A DNA stretch of 5,338 nucleotides from NCBI GenBank assembly GCA_030038955.1, contig JASHQV010000035.1, positions 1-5,338 of the forward strand, read 5' to 3'. The notes beneath the pieces were generated by a model. The model worked only from the letters and a program-made list of their open reading frames with translations, did no database searches and had not been told where the DNA came from. Positions 4,596 through 5,338 of this stretch are shown one piece after another. The stretch is from Solirubrobacteraceae bacterium. GTDB taxonomy: Bacteria > Actinomycetota > Thermoleophilia > Solirubrobacterales > Solirubrobacteraceae. The position numbers were made by a program, and so were the translations under genes. The number at the start of each line of letters is the position of its first letter. Position 1 is the stretch's first letter.

Positions 4596-5338
4596 GGGGG
4601 TGGGTCGGACCGCTCGTCGTGCGAGCGGTCCGACCCACCCCCCGCCGGCGCGCTGCCGATGCCCGCGAACACCCTGCTGGCGCGGATGTCGCCGGCCTCG
4701 ATCCGCATGAGCTCGTCGGTAGACGGGCTCCGGCCCGCTCGCGCCGCCTCGTAGATCCGGTTGGCATGGCGCAGCCGCGCCCGCTCGATCGCGTTGCGCA
4801 CGCTGCGCGCGTGCGCGAACCGCGGCTGCGCCATGCGCAGCTCCAGGTACTCGCGAAACGCCGCCTCGGCGTCGGGCGCGAGCTCGTAGGACTTGTCGGC
4901 GAGCATCAGCCGGGCGATGCCCATCAGCTCCTCGACCGTGTAGTCGGGGAAGTCGATGTGGTGGGCGACGCGCGAGGACATGCCGGGGTTGAGGCGGAAG
5001 AAGTCGTCCATCCGGTCCTTGTAGCCGGCGAGGATCACGACCAGCTGGTCGCGTTCATTCTCCATCACCTGGAGCAGGATCTCGATCGCCTCGACCCCAT
5101 AGTCGCGCTCGTTCTCGGGCCGATACAGGTAGTAGGCCTCGTCGATGAACAGGACGCCGCCGCGGGCGCGCTTCAGGACCTCCTTCGTCTTCGGCGCGGT
5201 GTGGCCGACGTACTGGCCGACGAGGTCGTCGCGGGTGACCGCGACCACGTGGTTGCGCTCGATGTAGCCGAGCCGATGCAGCAGCTCGGCCATCCGCATC
5301 GCGACCGTGGTCTTGCCCGTGCCGGGGTTGCCGGTGAA
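4547..5338 (-). CDS. cbbX: Red-type Rubisco activase CbbX (N-terminus outside window)
   Basis: An AAA+ ATPase that remodels red-type form I Rubisco by pulling on the large-subunit C-terminus to release inhibitory sugar phosphates. The 263 visible residues contain Walker A GNPGTGKT (3-10), the central-pore loop QYVGHTAPKT (about 42-51), and Walker B GGVLFIDEA with D66/E67. They also contain the CbbX signature YYLYRPENERDYG, sensor-1 region VVILAGYKDRM, NPGMSSR with the likely arginine finger, and ARSVRNAIERARLR. The family usually ends near EAGDIRASRVF. Here a 39-residue Gly/Ala/Pro/Ser-rich tail follows (codons 4666-4550), encoded through the hairpin and overlapping the convergent gene by 49 bp. 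The missing N-terminus should be only about 50 residues. Rubisco genes (cbbL, cbbS) are expected to the right, upstream of cbbX, but are not visible. Confidence 0.95.
   Translation of the reverse strand, partial: FTGNPGTGKTTVAMRMAELLHRLGYIERNHVVAVTRDDLVGQYVGHTAPKTKEVLKRARGGVLFIDEAYYLYRPENERDYGVEAIEILLQVMENERDQLVVILAGYKDRMDDFFRLNPGMSSRVAHHIDFPDYTVEELMGIARLMLADKSYELAPDAEAAFREYLELRMAQPRFAHARSVRNAIERARLRHANRIYEAARAGRSPSTDELMRIEAGDIRASRVFAGIGSAPAGGGSDRSHDERSDPPPHPLAGAAAPAAAADR
4596..4642. terminator. Perfect 21-bp hairpin between convergent genes, likely bidirectional terminator
   Basis: The arm 4596-4616 (GGGGGTGGGTCGGAC...) pairs perfectly with 4622-4642 around the 5-nt loop TCGTG. It starts directly after the stop codon of the membrane-protein gene. 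Neither side has a T-run, as is common for high-GC actinobacterial terminators. It could stop transcription from both sides. The cbbX frame reads through it, so on that strand it is inside the coding region. Confidence 0.72.

Overview
The window is very GC-rich, and its third codon positions are strongly G/C-biased. It looks like chromosomal DNA of a high-GC actinobacterium. A Thermoleophilia/Solirubrobacterales-type host is a guess from the protein style, not something the sequence proves. I see no mobile elements, tRNA or rRNA genes, or CRISPR arrays. Nearly all of the window is accounted for by six protein genes.

Left block (1-1743, minus strand): an operon read right to left. It starts with the FAD subunit (coxM) and then the [2Fe-2S] subunit (coxS) of a molybdenum hydroxylase of the aerobic CO dehydrogenase type. 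A small single-span membrane protein follows, joined to coxS by an ATGA overlap and cut by the left edge. The catalytic large subunit (coxL) is not in the window; if present it would lie further left. The coxM reading frame begins at an ACG codon exactly where the family normally has its ATG.

Centre (1744-3044): a compact divergent control region, a LysR-type regulator gene on the plus strand (1920-2921), and a second short control region. A 16-bp inverted repeat built on TTAAGC/GCTTAA lies between coxM and the regulator gene. A close relative lies downstream of the regulator gene, in front of the next gene. On the strand that reads into coxM and into the downstream gene respectively, both sites continue as CTTAACTC, 3-4 bases, then TTGACGG. 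I infer that the LysR protein controls both the cox operon and the downstream membrane-protein gene. A seven-codon leader ORF with a strong Shine-Dalgarno sequence ends on the regulator's start codon.

Right block (3045-5338): a 516-residue membrane protein of no family I recognise, built as an internal tandem duplication (TM-ectodomain-TM twice), with smaller ~44-residue repeats inside each half. A perfect 21-bp hairpin follows. Convergent to it on the minus strand is cbbX, the AAA+ activase of red-type Rubisco, cut by the right edge. Its frame runs through the hairpin and overlaps the end of the membrane-protein gene.

Taken together, a CO-oxidation-type operon and a Rubisco activase flank one LysR gene and one unknown membrane protein. 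This fits a bacterium that takes electrons from CO (perhaps trace CO) and fixes CO2 by the Calvin cycle. The duplicated membrane protein, with its apparently shared operator, is the best candidate here for an undescribed component of that system.
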